Below are positions 8,286 through 16,387 of a DNA stretch of 64,000 nt, in pieces (the stretch's first letter is position 1; each line of letters starts with the position of its first letter). The stretch is from Streptomyces sp. DG2A-72 (GTDB lineage Bacteria; Actinomycetota; Actinomycetes; Streptomycetales; Streptomycetaceae). The DNA lies in NCBI RefSeq assembly GCF_030499575.1, contig NZ_JASTLC010000001.1:2256001-2320000 (forward strand), written 5' to 3'. The position numbers and the translations under genes are program-made. The notes under the pieces were generated by a model, which saw only the letters and a list, made by a program, of their open reading frames with translations, did no database searches and was not told the DNA's origin.

Positions 8286-8605
8286 CAGTGCGCTCCCCCG
8301 AGGTTCAGCACCACCACGCCGCCCACGATGAGCAGGATTCCGGCGACCTTCGTGAAGGTCAGCGCCTCGTCGAACAGCCAGAGCCCGAGGACGGCGATCG
8401 TCGCGGTGCCTACGCCGGCCCAGATCGCGTAGGCCGTGCCTATGCCGACGGTCTTGAGTGTCTGGGCCAGCAGGGTGAAGGAGACGACATAGCCGAGGAA
8501 CGTCAGAAGGGACGGCCAGAGCTTGCTGAAGCCGTCGCTGTACTTCATGGCGGTCGTCGCCGCCACCTCGGCCGCGATGGCGCCGATGAGGGTCAGATAT
8601 CCCAT
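8285..8605 (-). CDS. Small multidrug resistance (SMR) transporter
   Basis: This 106-residue protein has four membrane helices. It has the EmrE/SugE-type signature with the membrane-embedded Glu in helix 1 (LIGAIAAEVAATTAMKYSDGF). The helix-3 segment is TAYAIWAGVGTATIAVLG and the helix 4 end is GILLIVGGVVVLNL. Such pumps work as dimers exchanging protons for quaternary cations or guanidinium. I chose the ATG at 8605 because the family starts with MGYLTL-like sequence and the upstream in-frame extension is hydrophilic. The start codon touches a palindromic operator, implying a very short or absent leader. It is in an operon with the TetR gene, with a 1-base overlap. Confidence 0.92.
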   Translation of the reverse strand: MGYLTLIGAIAAEVAATTAMKYSDGFSKLWPSLLTFLGYVVSFTLLAQTLKTVGIGTAYAIWAGVGTATIAVLGLWLFDEALTFTKVAGILLIVGGVVVLNLGGAH

Positions 8606-8622
8606 GTGTACGAGCGTACACA
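8605..8622. promoter_or_regulatory. Perfect 18-bp palindromic operator at the SMR start codon
   Basis: TGTGTACG AG CGTACACA is an 18-bp palindrome whose left end is the first base of the SMR start codon. TetR proteins bind sites of this type. Binding here would block the promoter and transcription start of the SMR-tetR operon. Confidence 0.65.
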
Positions 8623-8778
8623 ACCGGTGGGACGGCGCCGACCCCGAATGCGGAAACCGCTCTCGCCAAAGGGGCTGCTCCCGGCCCCATTGGTCCACTA
8701 CTGTTTCACCGTTCACATACCGGGTCTTCGCAGCCGCGGCCTGCCCTGTCGTTCATGGGCGCCGCTGAAGGACAGCGC

Positions 8779-9594
8779 ATGCCAGACACCACGCCCCGCC
8801 CTCCGCGGAACCAACCCTGGGAGAACGGCTGGGTCCCTGACACCTCCCGGATACCGGGAACGCGACGCCTCTGGCTGGCCGGCACCCTCGCGGTGGCCAC
8901 CGTCGCCGCGTGTGTCACGGCGATCGTCATGACGGACAGGGGAGTTGACGAAGCGTCGGGCACACCGGGGACCCCCGTCAACGCGACCCTGCCCGGCCTG
9001 ATCTCCTTCGGCTCGCCCTCACCGAGTACGACGGCTCCCCCGAAGGGCAAGGGCGGCCTGTCCTCCCCTGAGCCCACGACGAAGGCACCGTCCCGGCACA
9101 GCTCCACGCCCACGCCCTCCGCCAGGCCGTCCAAGTCGACGGCACCGGAGGAGAGTTCACCGGCCCCCGTCTCCCACTTGAAGTCGGTCCGCGCGGTCAA
9201 CTACCCCGACCGCTATTGGCACGCCACCGACGACTACGTGGCCCTCGACACGATCACCTCCGCCTCCGCCGCCGAGGACGCCACCTTCAAGGTGGTCAAC
9301 GGCCTTGCGAAGTCGACCTGTTACTCCTTCGCCACCGCCGACGGCGGCTACCTGCGCCACCGCAACTTCGTCCTGCGCTCCGAACGCGACGACGGCTCCC
9401 CCCTCTTCGAACAGGACGCCACCTTCTGCCCCCGCCCCGCATCCTTCTCCGGAGCGGTCATGCTGGAGTCCGTGAACTACCCCGGCCGCTTCCTCCGCCA
9501 CCGGAACTTCGTCGTCCGCCTGGAGTCGTACGACCACACCGACCTGTACCGCCGGGACTCGGCGTTCCGGGTGGTGGCAGGCCTCAAGGACTGA
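8779..9594 (+). CDS. Membrane-anchored protein with an AbfB (arabinose-binding) domain
   Basis: This 271-residue protein has a short cytoplasmic N-terminus, one membrane helix at about residues 32-53, and a Ser/Thr/Pro-rich extracellular stalk (about 65-135). It ends in a beta-trefoil AbfB/CBM42-like domain with two visible repeats of the SVNYPGRFLRHRNFVVRL kind: VNYPDRYWHATDDY, GGYLRHRNFVLR and the C-terminal copy. In AbfB enzymes this domain binds arabinofuranose side chains, but no catalytic domain is present here. The protein is probably a cell-surface carbohydrate-binding or adhesive protein. I place the start at ATG 8779 (AAGGA seven bases before); a GTG/ATG at 8755 would add eight residues. 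A terminator overlaps its stop. Confidence 0.85.
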   Translation: MPDTTPRPPRNQPWENGWVPDTSRIPGTRRLWLAGTLAVATVAACVTAIVMTDRGVDEASGTPGTPVNATLPGLISFGSPSPSTTAPPKGKGGLSSPEPTTKAPSRHSSTPTPSARPSKSTAPEESSPAPVSHLKSVRAVNYPDRYWHATDDYVALDTITSASAAEDATFKVVNGLAKSTCYSFATADGGYLRHRNFVLRSERDDGSPLFEQDATFCPRPASFSGAVMLESVNYPGRFLRHRNFVVRLESYDHTDLYRRDSAFRVVAGLKD

Positions 9595-9622
9595 GGCCCC
9601 CGGATTCGCTCCAGGGGCCTCA
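9592..9622. terminator. Bidirectional terminator between AbfB gene and suf operon
   Basis: A 9-bp perfect stem TGAGGCCCC/GGGGCCTCA (9592-9600 with 9614-9622) begins at the AbfB-gene stop codon and lies 19 bases past the last suf gene, serving both convergent transcripts. Confidence 0.7.
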
Positions 9623-9640
9623 AGACGAAAGGGCGGCTGC

Positions 9641-9973
9641 TCAGACGTTGAATCCCAGCGCCCGCAGCTGCTCGCGTCCGTCGTCCGTGATCTTGTCCGG
9701 GCCCCACGGCGGCATCCAGACCCAGTTGATGCGGAGTTCGTTGACGAGGCCGTCCGTGGCGGACTTGGCCTGGTCCTCGATGACGTCCGTCAACGGGCAG
9801 GCCGCGGAGGTCAGGGTCATGTCGATCGTCGCGATGTTGGCGTCGTCGATGTGAATGCCGTAGATCAGGCCGAGGTTGACGACGTCGATACCCAACTCGG
9901 GGTCGACGACGTCGTACAGCGCCTCGCGGAGTTCCTCCTCCGAGGCCGGCTTCATCTGGGCCGTGTCGCTCAT
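9641..9973 (-). CDS. sufT: SufT-like metal-sulfur cluster assembly factor (MIP18/DUF59)
   Basis: This 110-residue DUF59/MIP18-family protein is the last gene of the suf operon. Family hallmarks are the N-terminal VVDPELGIDVVNLGLIYG and the cysteine loop TSAACPLTD, followed by the WxPPWGPDKITDDG end. SufT-type proteins aid maturation of [4Fe-4S] proteins, probably by passing clusters from SUF to targets. Its start overlaps the sufU stop by four bases (ATGA), so the two are translationally coupled. Confidence 0.92.
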   Translation of the reverse strand: MSDTAQMKPASEEELREALYDVVDPELGIDVVNLGLIYGIHIDDANIATIDMTLTSAACPLTDVIEDQAKSATDGLVNELRINWVWMPPWGPDKITDDGREQLRALGFNV

Positions 9974-10437
9974 GCCGTCTTCCTTTCAGCGGCGTCGGAG
10001 CCCAGCGCCTGGGCCGTCGCATCCTTCCACGCCATCCAGCTCAGCAGCGCGCACTTCACCCGGGCCGGGTACTTGGAGACACCGGCGAACGCGACCGCGT
10101 CCTCCAGCACCTCCTCCATCACGTCGTCGGGCTCGATCTTCCCCTTGGACTGCATCAGCTCCAGGAAGGTCTCCTGGATCTTCTGCGCGTCGGAGAGGTC
10201 CTTGCCGACCAGCAGTTCGTTCAGGACGGACGCCGAAGCCTGGCTGATGGAACAGCCCTGGCCCTCGTACGAGACGTCCTCGATCTTCGTGCCGTCGTAC
10301 TTCACACGCAGGGTGATCTCGTCGCCGCACGTCGGGTTCACATGGTGCACCTCGGCGTCGCCATCCCTCAGACCACGCCCGTGCGGGTTCTTGTAGTGGT
10401 CCAGGATGACTTCCTGGTACATGGAATCCAGTTTCAC
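9970..10437 (-). CDS. sufU: SufU iron-sulfur scaffold / sulfur-transfer protein
   Basis: SufU accepts persulfide sulfur from SufS and delivers it to SufBCD; in Gram-positives it is a zinc-dependent sulfurtransferase. The 155-residue protein has the zinc and sulfur ligands expected: PTCGDEI (Cys and Asp), GQGCSISQAS and ARVKCALLSW. The insertion between the second and third cysteine (about 60 residues) is the SufU-type feature absent from IscU. It lies 16 bases after sufS in the suf operon. Confidence 0.94.
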   Translation of the reverse strand: MKLDSMYQEVILDHYKNPHGRGLRDGDAEVHHVNPTCGDEITLRVKYDGTKIEDVSYEGQGCSISQASASVLNELLVGKDLSDAQKIQETFLELMQSKGKIEPDDVMEEVLEDAVAFAGVSKYPARVKCALLSWMAWKDATAQALGSDAAERKTA

Positions 10438-10453
10438 CGTTTCAGCACGCCCC

Positions 10454-11710
10454 TCAGCCGAAGAAGTTCCGTACGTGCTCCAGGCCGTCCACCAGAGCGT
10501 CGATCTCGGCCGGCGTGGAGTACAGATAGAACGACGCTCGCGTGGTCGCAGGAATTCCGTACCGGAGGCAGACCGGCCGCGCGCAGTGGTGGCCGACGCG
10601 GACCGCGATGCCCTGCTCGTCGAGGACCTGGCCCACGTCGTGCGGATGGATGTCGCCGAGCGTGAAGGAGATCGCGGCGCCCCGGTCCTCGGCCGTCATC
10701 GGGCCGATGATCCGCAGGTCAGGGACCTCCGCAAGGCGCTTGACCGCGTACTCGGTGAGCGCGTGCTCATGGGCGAGGATCTTGTCCATGCCGATCGCGG
10801 ACAGGTAGTCGATCGCCGCACCCAGCCCGACCGCCTGCGCGATCGGGGGCGTGCCCGCCTCGAACTTGTGCGGGGCCGGAGCATAGGTCGACGAGTGCAT
10901 CGACACCGTCTCGATCATCTCGCCGCCGCCGAGGAACGGGGGGAGATCCTCGAGCAGCTCCTGGCGGCCCCACAGCACGCCTATGCCGGTCGGGCCGCAC
11001 ATCTTGTGGCCGGTGAAGGCGACGAAGTCGGCCTGGAGGGCCTGCACGTCCAGCGGCATGTGCGGCGCCGCCTGGGAGGCGTCGATGCAGACGAGAGCGC
11101 CGACCTCCTGCGCGCGGCGGATGATCGTCTCGACCGGGTTGACCGTCCCGAGGATGTTCGACACCAGCACGAAGGAGACGATCTTCGTCTTCTCCGTGAT
11201 GATCTCGTCGATGTTGGAGAGGTCGAGGCGGCCGTCGTCGGTCAGGCCGAACCACTTCAGCTTCGCGCCCGTGCGCTGCGACAGCAGCTGCCACGGGACG
11301 ATGTTGGAGTGGTGCTCCATCTCCGTGATGACGATCTCGGTCTCGTGGTCCACCCGGTAGGGCTCGTCGGCCCAGCCGAGCATGTTCGCCACGAGGTTCA
11401 GCGACTCGGAGGCGTTCTTGGTGAAGATCACCTCGTCGCGGCTGGGCGCGTTGATGAACGCGGCGACCTTGTCGCGCGCGCCCTCGTACAGCGCCGTGGC
11501 CTCCTCGGCGAGCACATGCACACCGCGGTGGACGTTGGCGTTGTAGCGCTCGTAGTAATCACTGAGTGCGTCCAGTACCTGGCGCGGCTTCTGCGAGGTC
11601 GCCGCGTTGTCCAGGTACACGAGCTTCTGACCGTCGTGGACCGTACGGTCCAGGATGGGGAAGTCCTTGCGGATCGCCTCGGTGTCGAGGAGGCCCGGCA
11701 GCAATGTCAC
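10454..11710 (-). CDS. sufS: Cysteine desulfurase SufS
   Basis: This group II PLP-dependent cysteine desulfurase (418 residues) converts cysteine to alanine and forms an enzyme persulfide. The PLP lysine is in FVAFTGHKMCGPTGIGVLWG. The catalytic cysteine is in VRVGHHCARPVC near residue 370, in the short loop typical of SufS enzymes that need SufU. An aromatic/His PLP-stacking segment (EMEHHSNIVPWQ) is present. The start overlaps the sufC stop by four bases (11707-11710). Confidence 0.96.
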   Translation of the reverse strand: MTLLPGLLDTEAIRKDFPILDRTVHDGQKLVYLDNAATSQKPRQVLDALSDYYERYNANVHRGVHVLAEEATALYEGARDKVAAFINAPSRDEVIFTKNASESLNLVANMLGWADEPYRVDHETEIVITEMEHHSNIVPWQLLSQRTGAKLKWFGLTDDGRLDLSNIDEIITEKTKIVSFVLVSNILGTVNPVETIIRRAQEVGALVCIDASQAAPHMPLDVQALQADFVAFTGHKMCGPTGIGVLWGRQELLEDLPPFLGGGEMIETVSMHSSTYAPAPHKFEAGTPPIAQAVGLGAAIDYLSAIGMDKILAHEHALTEYAVKRLAEVPDLRIIGPMTAEDRGAAISFTLGDIHPHDVGQVLDEQGIAVRVGHHCARPVCLRYGIPATTRASFYLYSTPAEIDALVDGLEHVRNFFG

Positions 11711-12471
11711 GCTGATGCGCCGCCCTTCGTGTAAACCTCGTAGCCCTCGTTCTCCAGCTTGTCGGCGAGCTCGGCGCCGCCGGACTCCACGATGCGGCCG
11801 GCCGAGAAGACGTGGACGTAGTCGGGCTTGATGTAGCGCAGGATGCGCGTGTAGTGCGTGATCAGCAGGGTGCCGACCTCGCCGGTCTCACGGACGCGGT
11901 TGACGCCCTCGGAGACGACGCGCAGGGCGTCGACGTCCAGGCCGGAGTCGGTCTCGTCGAGGATCGCGACCTTCGGCTTGAGCAGCTCCAGCTGAAGGAT
12001 CTCGTGGCGCTTCTTCTCACCGCCGGAGAAGCCCTCGTTGACGTTGCGCTCGGCGAAGGCGGGGTCCATGTTGAGGCGCTCCATGGCCTCCTTGACCTCC
12101 TTCACCCAGGTACGCAGCTTGGGGGCCTCGCCGCGGATCGCCGTGGCGGACGTACGGAGGAAGTTGGAGACCGAGACGCCGGGGACCTCGACCGGGTACT
12201 GCATCGCCAGGAACAGGCCCGCGCGGGCGCGCTCGTCGACGGACATCTCCAGGACGTCCTCGCCGTCGAGCAGCACGGTGCCGCTGGTGATCGTGTACTT
12301 GGGGTGACCCGCGAGCGAGTAGGCGAGAGTCGACTTGCCGGAGCCGTTCGGGCCCATGATGGCGTGCGTCTCGCCCTGCTTCACGGTGAGGTCGACGCCC
12401 TTGAGGATCTCCTTCGTGGCGTTGTCGGCCTCGACGGTGACGTGCAGGTCTCGGATTTCAAGCGTTGCCAT
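11707..12471 (-). CDS. sufC: Fe-S assembly ATPase SufC
   Basis: SufC is the cytosolic ABC-type ATPase of the SufBCD scaffold (254 residues). Motifs are the Walker A GPNGSGKST at about residue 38, the Q-loop region AMQYPVEVPGV, the signature FSGGEKKRHEILQ and the Walker B VAILDETDSGLDVD. It lies seven bases after the Rieske-type ferredoxin gene. ATP-driven conformational change in SufB-SufD is the known role of the family. Confidence 0.96.
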   Translation of the reverse strand: MATLEIRDLHVTVEADNATKEILKGVDLTVKQGETHAIMGPNGSGKSTLAYSLAGHPKYTITSGTVLLDGEDVLEMSVDERARAGLFLAMQYPVEVPGVSVSNFLRTSATAIRGEAPKLRTWVKEVKEAMERLNMDPAFAERNVNEGFSGGEKKRHEILQLELLKPKVAILDETDSGLDVDALRVVSEGVNRVRETGEVGTLLITHYTRILRYIKPDYVHVFSAGRIVESGGAELADKLENEGYEVYTKGGASA

Positions 12472-12478
12472 GGGTGCC

Positions 12479-12796
12479 TCAGGACTCCTGGGTGAGGGAG
12501 ACGAGTACGTCGTCCCCTTCGATCTTTACGGGGTATACGGGGACGGGGCGCGTCGCGGGGAGGCCGGACGGCTTGCCGGTGCGGAGGTCGAAGCTGGAGC
12601 CGTGCAGCCAGCACTCGATCTGGCAGTCCTCCACCTCGCCCTCGGAGAGGGAGACGTTCGCGTGGGAGCAGATGTCGTGGATCGCGAACACCTCGCCCTC
12701 GGTCTGCACGACCGAGACCGGCGTACCGTCGAGTTCCACCCGCTTCGGGGTGTCCTCCTCCAGCTCGCTCAGCCCACAGGCGCGTACGAACGTCAT
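12479..12796 (-). CDS. Rieske-type [2Fe-2S] ferredoxin of the SUF operon
   Basis: This 105-residue Rieske protein binds one [2Fe-2S] cluster through CSH (in DICSHANVSLSEG) and CxxH (in ECWLHGSSFD), matching the two Cys and two His of the bifunctional non-heme-iron ferredoxin group. Actinobacterial suf operons commonly carry it between sufD and sufC, where it may supply electrons or serve as an early cluster acceptor (inference). The ATG at 12796 shares a base with the sufD stop (TGATG). A longer upstream in-frame extension through sufD is not coding. Confidence 0.92.
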   Translation of the reverse strand: MTFVRACGLSELEEDTPKRVELDGTPVSVVQTEGEVFAIHDICSHANVSLSEGEVEDCQIECWLHGSSFDLRTGKPSGLPATRPVPVYPVKIEGDDVLVSLTQES

Positions 12797-13977
12797 CAGA
12801 CGGTCGCCTCCAGCTCCTCGTCGATCTTCACGAGAAGGCGCTCTTCGATGTCGTCGACGCCGATCTGCTGGACCAGCTCGGCGAAGAAGCCGCGGACCAC
12901 CAGGCGGCGGGCCTCGTCGGCCGGGATGCCGCGGGCCATCAGGTAGAAGAGCTGCTCGTCGTCGAAGCGGCCGGTGGCGCTGGCGTGCCCCGCGCCGACG
13001 ATCTCGCCGGTCTCGATCTCGAGGTTCGGCACGGAGTCGACACGGGCGCCGTCGGTCAGAACCAGGTTCCGGTTCATCTCGTACGTGTCCGTGCCCTCGG
13101 CCTTGGCCTCGATGAGGACGTCGCCGATCCACACCGCGTGGGCGTCCTGGCCCTGGAGCGCACCCTTGTAGGCGACGTTCGACTTGCAGTGCGGGACGTT
13201 GTGGTCGACCAGGAGGCGGTGCTCCTGGTGCTGGCCGGCGTCCGTGAAGTACAGGCCGAAGAGCTCGGCCTCGCCGCCGGTCCCCGCGTACTGGACGCGC
13301 GGGTGGAGGCGTACCAGGTCGCCGCCGAAGGTGACCACGACGGACTTGAAGGAGGCGTCGCGGCCGATCAGCGCGTTGTGCTGGCCGACGTGGACGGCCT
13401 TCTCGTCCCAGTCCTGGACCGACACGACGGTCAGCTTGGCGCCGTCGCCCAGGACGTAGTCGACATTGGCGCCGAGCACGGCGTCACCGGTGTGGTCGAT
13501 GACGACAACTGCCTCGGCGAAGGCGCCCAGCTCGATGACCTGGTGGCCATAGGCGATCCCGCCCTCGCCGTGCACGGCGATCCGGATGGGCTCGGTGAGC
13601 ACCGTCTCCTTGGGGACGGTGACCACGCCGGCCTTCTCGAACGCTGAGTACGCCTGGGCGGCGACGCGGTCCACCGGGGTGCCGGCCTTGCCGATCCGGG
13701 CGTCGTCACGGCCGACGGTCTCGACGATGACGCCCTCGGGGGCGTCGATGTCGACCTTCACGCCGTCACCGGTGGCGACCGCGGTGCCGTCGTGCAGCCC
13801 GCGCAGGCGCTCCAGCGGCGTGAACCGCCACTCCTCCTCGCGGCCGTGCGGGACCGGGAAGTCCGCCACGTCGAAGGACGGGGGCGCGCTCATGCGCGTG
13901 GCGACGGTCGACTCGGCGGCCACCGCGATCTGGCCGGCGGTGGTGGATCCCACCGGAATGTTCTGAGCCTCAGCCAT
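12796..13977 (-). CDS. sufD: Fe-S cluster assembly protein SufD
   Basis: SufD (393 residues) pairs with SufB to form the scaffold on which SUF builds clusters. The family's beta-helix core appears from about residue 130 to 330 (e.g. GGEAELFGLYFTDAGQHQEHRL split over strands). The C-terminal helical part has ATGRFDDEQLFYLMARGI and the closing VRGFFAELVQQIG. The expected conserved His (DHNVPHCKSN) is present. An 87-base gap with a hairpin separates it from sufB; its stop overlaps the Rieske gene. Confidence 0.95.
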   Translation of the reverse strand: MAEAQNIPVGSTTAGQIAVAAESTVATRMSAPPSFDVADFPVPHGREEEWRFTPLERLRGLHDGTAVATGDGVKVDIDAPEGVIVETVGRDDARIGKAGTPVDRVAAQAYSAFEKAGVVTVPKETVLTEPIRIAVHGEGGIAYGHQVIELGAFAEAVVVIDHTGDAVLGANVDYVLGDGAKLTVVSVQDWDEKAVHVGQHNALIGRDASFKSVVVTFGGDLVRLHPRVQYAGTGGEAELFGLYFTDAGQHQEHRLLVDHNVPHCKSNVAYKGALQGQDAHAVWIGDVLIEAKAEGTDTYEMNRNLVLTDGARVDSVPNLEIETGEIVGAGHASATGRFDDEQLFYLMARGIPADEARRLVVRGFFAELVQQIGVDDIEERLLVKIDEELEATV

Positions 13978-14015
13978 GGCTGTCGGTCTGCTCTCTTCCT
14001 ACGTGTTGCGATCCT

Positions 14016-14039
14016 CGGCCCGCCCCGGGAGGCGGGCCG
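14016..14039 (-). other. Intercistronic hairpin between sufB and sufD
   Basis: CGGCCCGCC and GGCGGGCCG form a 9-bp perfect stem with a 6-base loop in the only sizeable gap (87 bases) inside the operon. It could tune sufB versus sufD mRNA levels by processing or partial termination. Confidence 0.5.
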
Positions 14040-14064
14040 CCTGATGCTGAAACGGCGGGGCGGG

Positions 14065-15486
14065 TCAGCCGACCGCACCTTCCATCTGCAGCTCGATCAG
14101 CCGGTTGAGCTCGAGGGCGTACTCCATGGGCAGCTCCTTCGCGATCGGCTCGACGAAGCCGCGCACGATCATCGCCATCGCCTCGAACTCGCTCAGACCG
14201 CGGCTCATCAGGTAGAAGAGCTGGTCCTCGGAGACCTTGGAGACGGTCGCCTCGTGGCCCATGGAGACGTCGTCCTCACGGACATCCACGTACGGGTACG
14301 TGTCGGAACGCGAGATCGTGTCGACGAGCAGCGCGTCGCACAGCACGTTCGACTTGGAGCCGTGGGCGCCCTCGCCGATCTCCACCAGACCACGGTAGGA
14401 GGTACGGCCGCCACCGCGGGCGACGGACTTCGACACGATGTTGGACGACGTGTTCGGCGCCATGTGGACCATCTTGGAGCCGGCGTCCTGGTGCTGGCCC
14501 TCGCCCGCGAAGGCGATGGACAGCGTCTCGCCCTTGGCGTGCTCGCCCATCAGGTAGACGGCCGGGTACTTCATCGTCACCTTGGAGCCGATGTTGCCGT
14601 CGACCCACTCCATGGTCGCGCCCTCGTAGGCGACGGCACGCTTGGTGACCAGGTTGTAGACGTTGTTCGACCAGTTCTGGATGGTCGTGTAGCGGCAGCG
14701 GGCGTTCTTCTTGACGATGATCTCGACGACCGCGGAGTGCAGCGAGTCCGACTTGTAGATCGGGGCGGTGCAGCCCTCGACGTAGTGCACATAGGCACCC
14801 TCGTCGACGATGATCAGGGTCCGCTCGAACTGGCCCATGTTCTCCGTGTTGATACGGAAGTAGGCCTGGAGCGGGATCTCCACGTGCACGCCCTTCGGCA
14901 CGTAGATGAAGGAGCCGCCCGACCACACAGCGGTGTTCAGCGAGGCGAACTTGTTGTCACCGACCGGGATGACGGTGCCGAAGTACTCCTTGAAGAGCTC
15001 CGGGTGCTCCTTCAGCGCGGTGTCGGTGTCCAGGAAGATGACGCCCTGCTCCTCCAGGTCCTCGCGGATCTGGTGGTAGACGACCTCCGACTCGTACTGA
15101 GCGGCGACACCGGCCACGAGGCGCTGCTTCTCCGCCTCCGGGATGCCGAGCTTGTCGTACGTGTTCTTGATGTCCTCGGGCAGGTCCTCCCAGGACTCCG
15201 CCTGCTTCTCCGTGGAGCGCACGAAGTACTTGATGTTGTCGAAGTCGATGCCCGAGAGGTCGGAGCCCCAGTTCGGCATGGGCTTCTTGTCGAAGAGGCG
15301 CAGGCCCTTGAGGCGGAGCTTGGTCATCCACTCCGGCTCGCTCTTCTTCGCGGAGATGTCCCGGACGACGTCCTCGCTCAGACCACGCTTCGCCGAAGCG
15401 CCGGCTTCGTCGGAGTCGGCCCAGCCGTATTCGTACTTGCCCAGGCCCTCGAGCTCGGGGTGAGCAGTCTCCGTGGGCAGAGTCAT
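14065..15486 (-). CDS. sufB: Fe-S cluster assembly protein SufB
   Basis: SufB (473 residues) is the main scaffold subunit of SufBC2D and receives sulfur from SufU. Recognisable blocks include [18 protein letters not shown] near the N-terminus, [20 protein letters not shown] (split region) and the cysteine segment [20 protein letters not shown]. Later blocks are [18 protein letters not shown] and [20 protein letters not shown]. No intein is present, unlike in mycobacteria. The start overlaps the sufR stop by four bases (ATGA), so repressor and scaffold are translationally coupled. Confidence 0.96.
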   Translation of the reverse strand: MTLPTETAHPELEGLGKYEYGWADSDEAGASAKRGLSEDVVRDISAKKSEPEWMTKLRLKGLRLFDKKPMPNWGSDLSGIDFDNIKYFVRSTEKQAESWEDLPEDIKNTYDKLGIPEAEKQRLVAGVAAQYESEVVYHQIREDLEEQGVIFLDTDTALKEHPELFKEYFGTVIPVGDNKFASLNTAVWSGGSFIYVPKGVHVEIPLQAYFRINTENMGQFERTLIIVDEGAYVHYVEGCTAPIYKSDSLHSAVVEIIVKKNARCRYTTIQNWSNNVYNLVTKRAVAYEGATMEWVDGNIGSKVTMKYPAVYLMGEHAKGETLSIAFAGEGQHQDAGSKMVHMAPNTSSNIVSKSVARGGGRTSYRGLVEIGEGAHGSKSNVLCDALLVDTISRSDTYPYVDVREDDVSMGHEATVSKVSEDQLFYLMSRGLSEFEAMAMIVRGFVEPIAKELPMEYALELNRLIELQMEGAVG

Positions 15487-16226
15487 GCGGGGTTCCTCCC
15501 GGCCGTGCTTGCAGATGCGTTATGGGTGTTCTTGGAAATCTTTGGGATGAATGTCGTACAGACGCCGTCACCGTGGGCGATGGTTGCGAGTCGCTGGACA
15601 TGCGTGCCGAGCAGCTGCGAGAAGATCTCCGTCTCGACCTCGCACAGTTGCGGGAACTTCTCCGCGACATGGACCACCGGGCAGTGGTGCTGGCAGAGCT
15701 GCTCGCCGACCGGTGCGCTGCGCGCCGTAGCAGCGTACCCGTCCGCGCTCAGGGCCTTGGCCAGGGCTTCGGTCCGCTCCTCGGGGGCCGCGGCCTCGAT
15801 CGCCTCGCGGTACACGGCGGCCTGCTCGGCGATCCTCGCCCGCGCGAAGGCCACGACCGCCTCGTCGCCGCCGAAGCGCTCCTGGATGTAGCGCAGGGCG
15901 TCCGCGGCGAGCTTGTCGTACGACTGGTCGAAGGCGTCGCGTCCGCAGTCCGTCAGGGCGAACACCTTGGCGGGCCTGCCGCGCGTCCGCGCGCCGTACA
16001 CCCGCTGCTCGCGTGCCTCCACGACGTCGTCCGCGACCAGCGCGTCCAGATGCCGTCGTACGGCGGCCGGGGTGAGGCCCAGTCGGCCGGCCAGCTCGGT
16101 GACGGTCGAGGGCCCGTGGTCCAGGATGGATCGCGCGACCCGGTTGCGGGTGGACCGCTCCCCGGTCGCGAGCTCCTCCTGGGGGGCACCCGTCCGGGTC
16201 TCCCGAGCCTCGCCGACGTTTTTCAC
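15483..16226 (-). CDS. sufR: SufR-type repressor of the suf operon (DeoR/ArsR-like HTH with Fe-S cysteines)
   Basis: This is a winged-helix regulator of about 247 residues. The HTH is [20 protein letters not shown] followed by [13 protein letters not shown]. The C-terminal domain has cysteines in [18 protein letters not shown] (CxxxC, then 12 residues, then C), fitting a [4Fe-4S]-sensing SufR. The family represses suf when clusters are plentiful. It is the first gene of an eight-gene operon. I choose GTG 16226, because a CAAC-N6-GTTG palindrome, the form reported for SufR sites, ends on that codon and a possible -10 lies six bases before it. A TTG at 16262 would add twelve residues. Confidence 0.88.
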   Translation of the reverse strand: MKNVGEARETRTGAPQEELATGERSTRNRVARSILDHGPSTVTELAGRLGLTPAAVRRHLDALVADDVVEAREQRVYGARTRGRPAKVFALTDCGRDAFDQSYDKLAADALRYIQERFGGDEAVVAFARARIAEQAAVYREAIEAAAPEERTEALAKALSADGYAATARSAPVGEQLCQHHCPVVHVAEKFPQLCEVETEIFSQLLGTHVQRLATIAHGDGVCTTFIPKISKNTHNASASTAGRNPA

Positions 16227-16239
16227 AACGCCATTGTTG
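16226..16239. promoter_or_regulatory. sufR: Putative SufR operator CAAC-N6-GTTG
   Basis: CAAC-GCCATT-GTTG spans 16226-16239 and touches the chosen sufR GTG. On the minus strand, TTGCCC and AACAAT are 18 bases apart and could be -35/-10 elements with transcription starting at or near the GTG. The palindrome would then overlap the -10. The match to the CAAC-N6-GTTG form known from SufR studies is from memory. Confidence 0.6.
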
Positions 16240-16298
16240 CGTAATTCCTCAGGACCGGGCAAGCGGCGTCCCGCTCCGTGGACGGTGCCCTACGTCAC

Positions 16299-16312
16299 TT
16301 AGGTATACCTAA
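16299..16312. promoter_or_regulatory. Perfect palindrome TTAGGTATACCTAA between sufR and aac(3)
   Basis: This is a 14-bp perfect palindrome in the divergent region, 73 bases upstream of sufR and 76 before the acetyltransferase start. TTAGG/CCTAA half-sites resemble those of DtxR/IdeR/DmdR iron boxes, though the spacing is shorter than the 19-bp consensus. Iron control of suf would make biological sense. Confidence 0.45.
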
Positions 16313-16387
16313 TCTGACCTGCGGAAACGATCTTTGATCGATCAATTCGGTGGCGCTTTCAAGACTCGTCCAGCACACTCCCGAACC

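Noticed and set aside
13792..15891. A plus-strand open frame of about 700 codons over sufB and sufD
   Set aside because: Antisense of the suf genes; no ribosome-binding site and unnatural composition.
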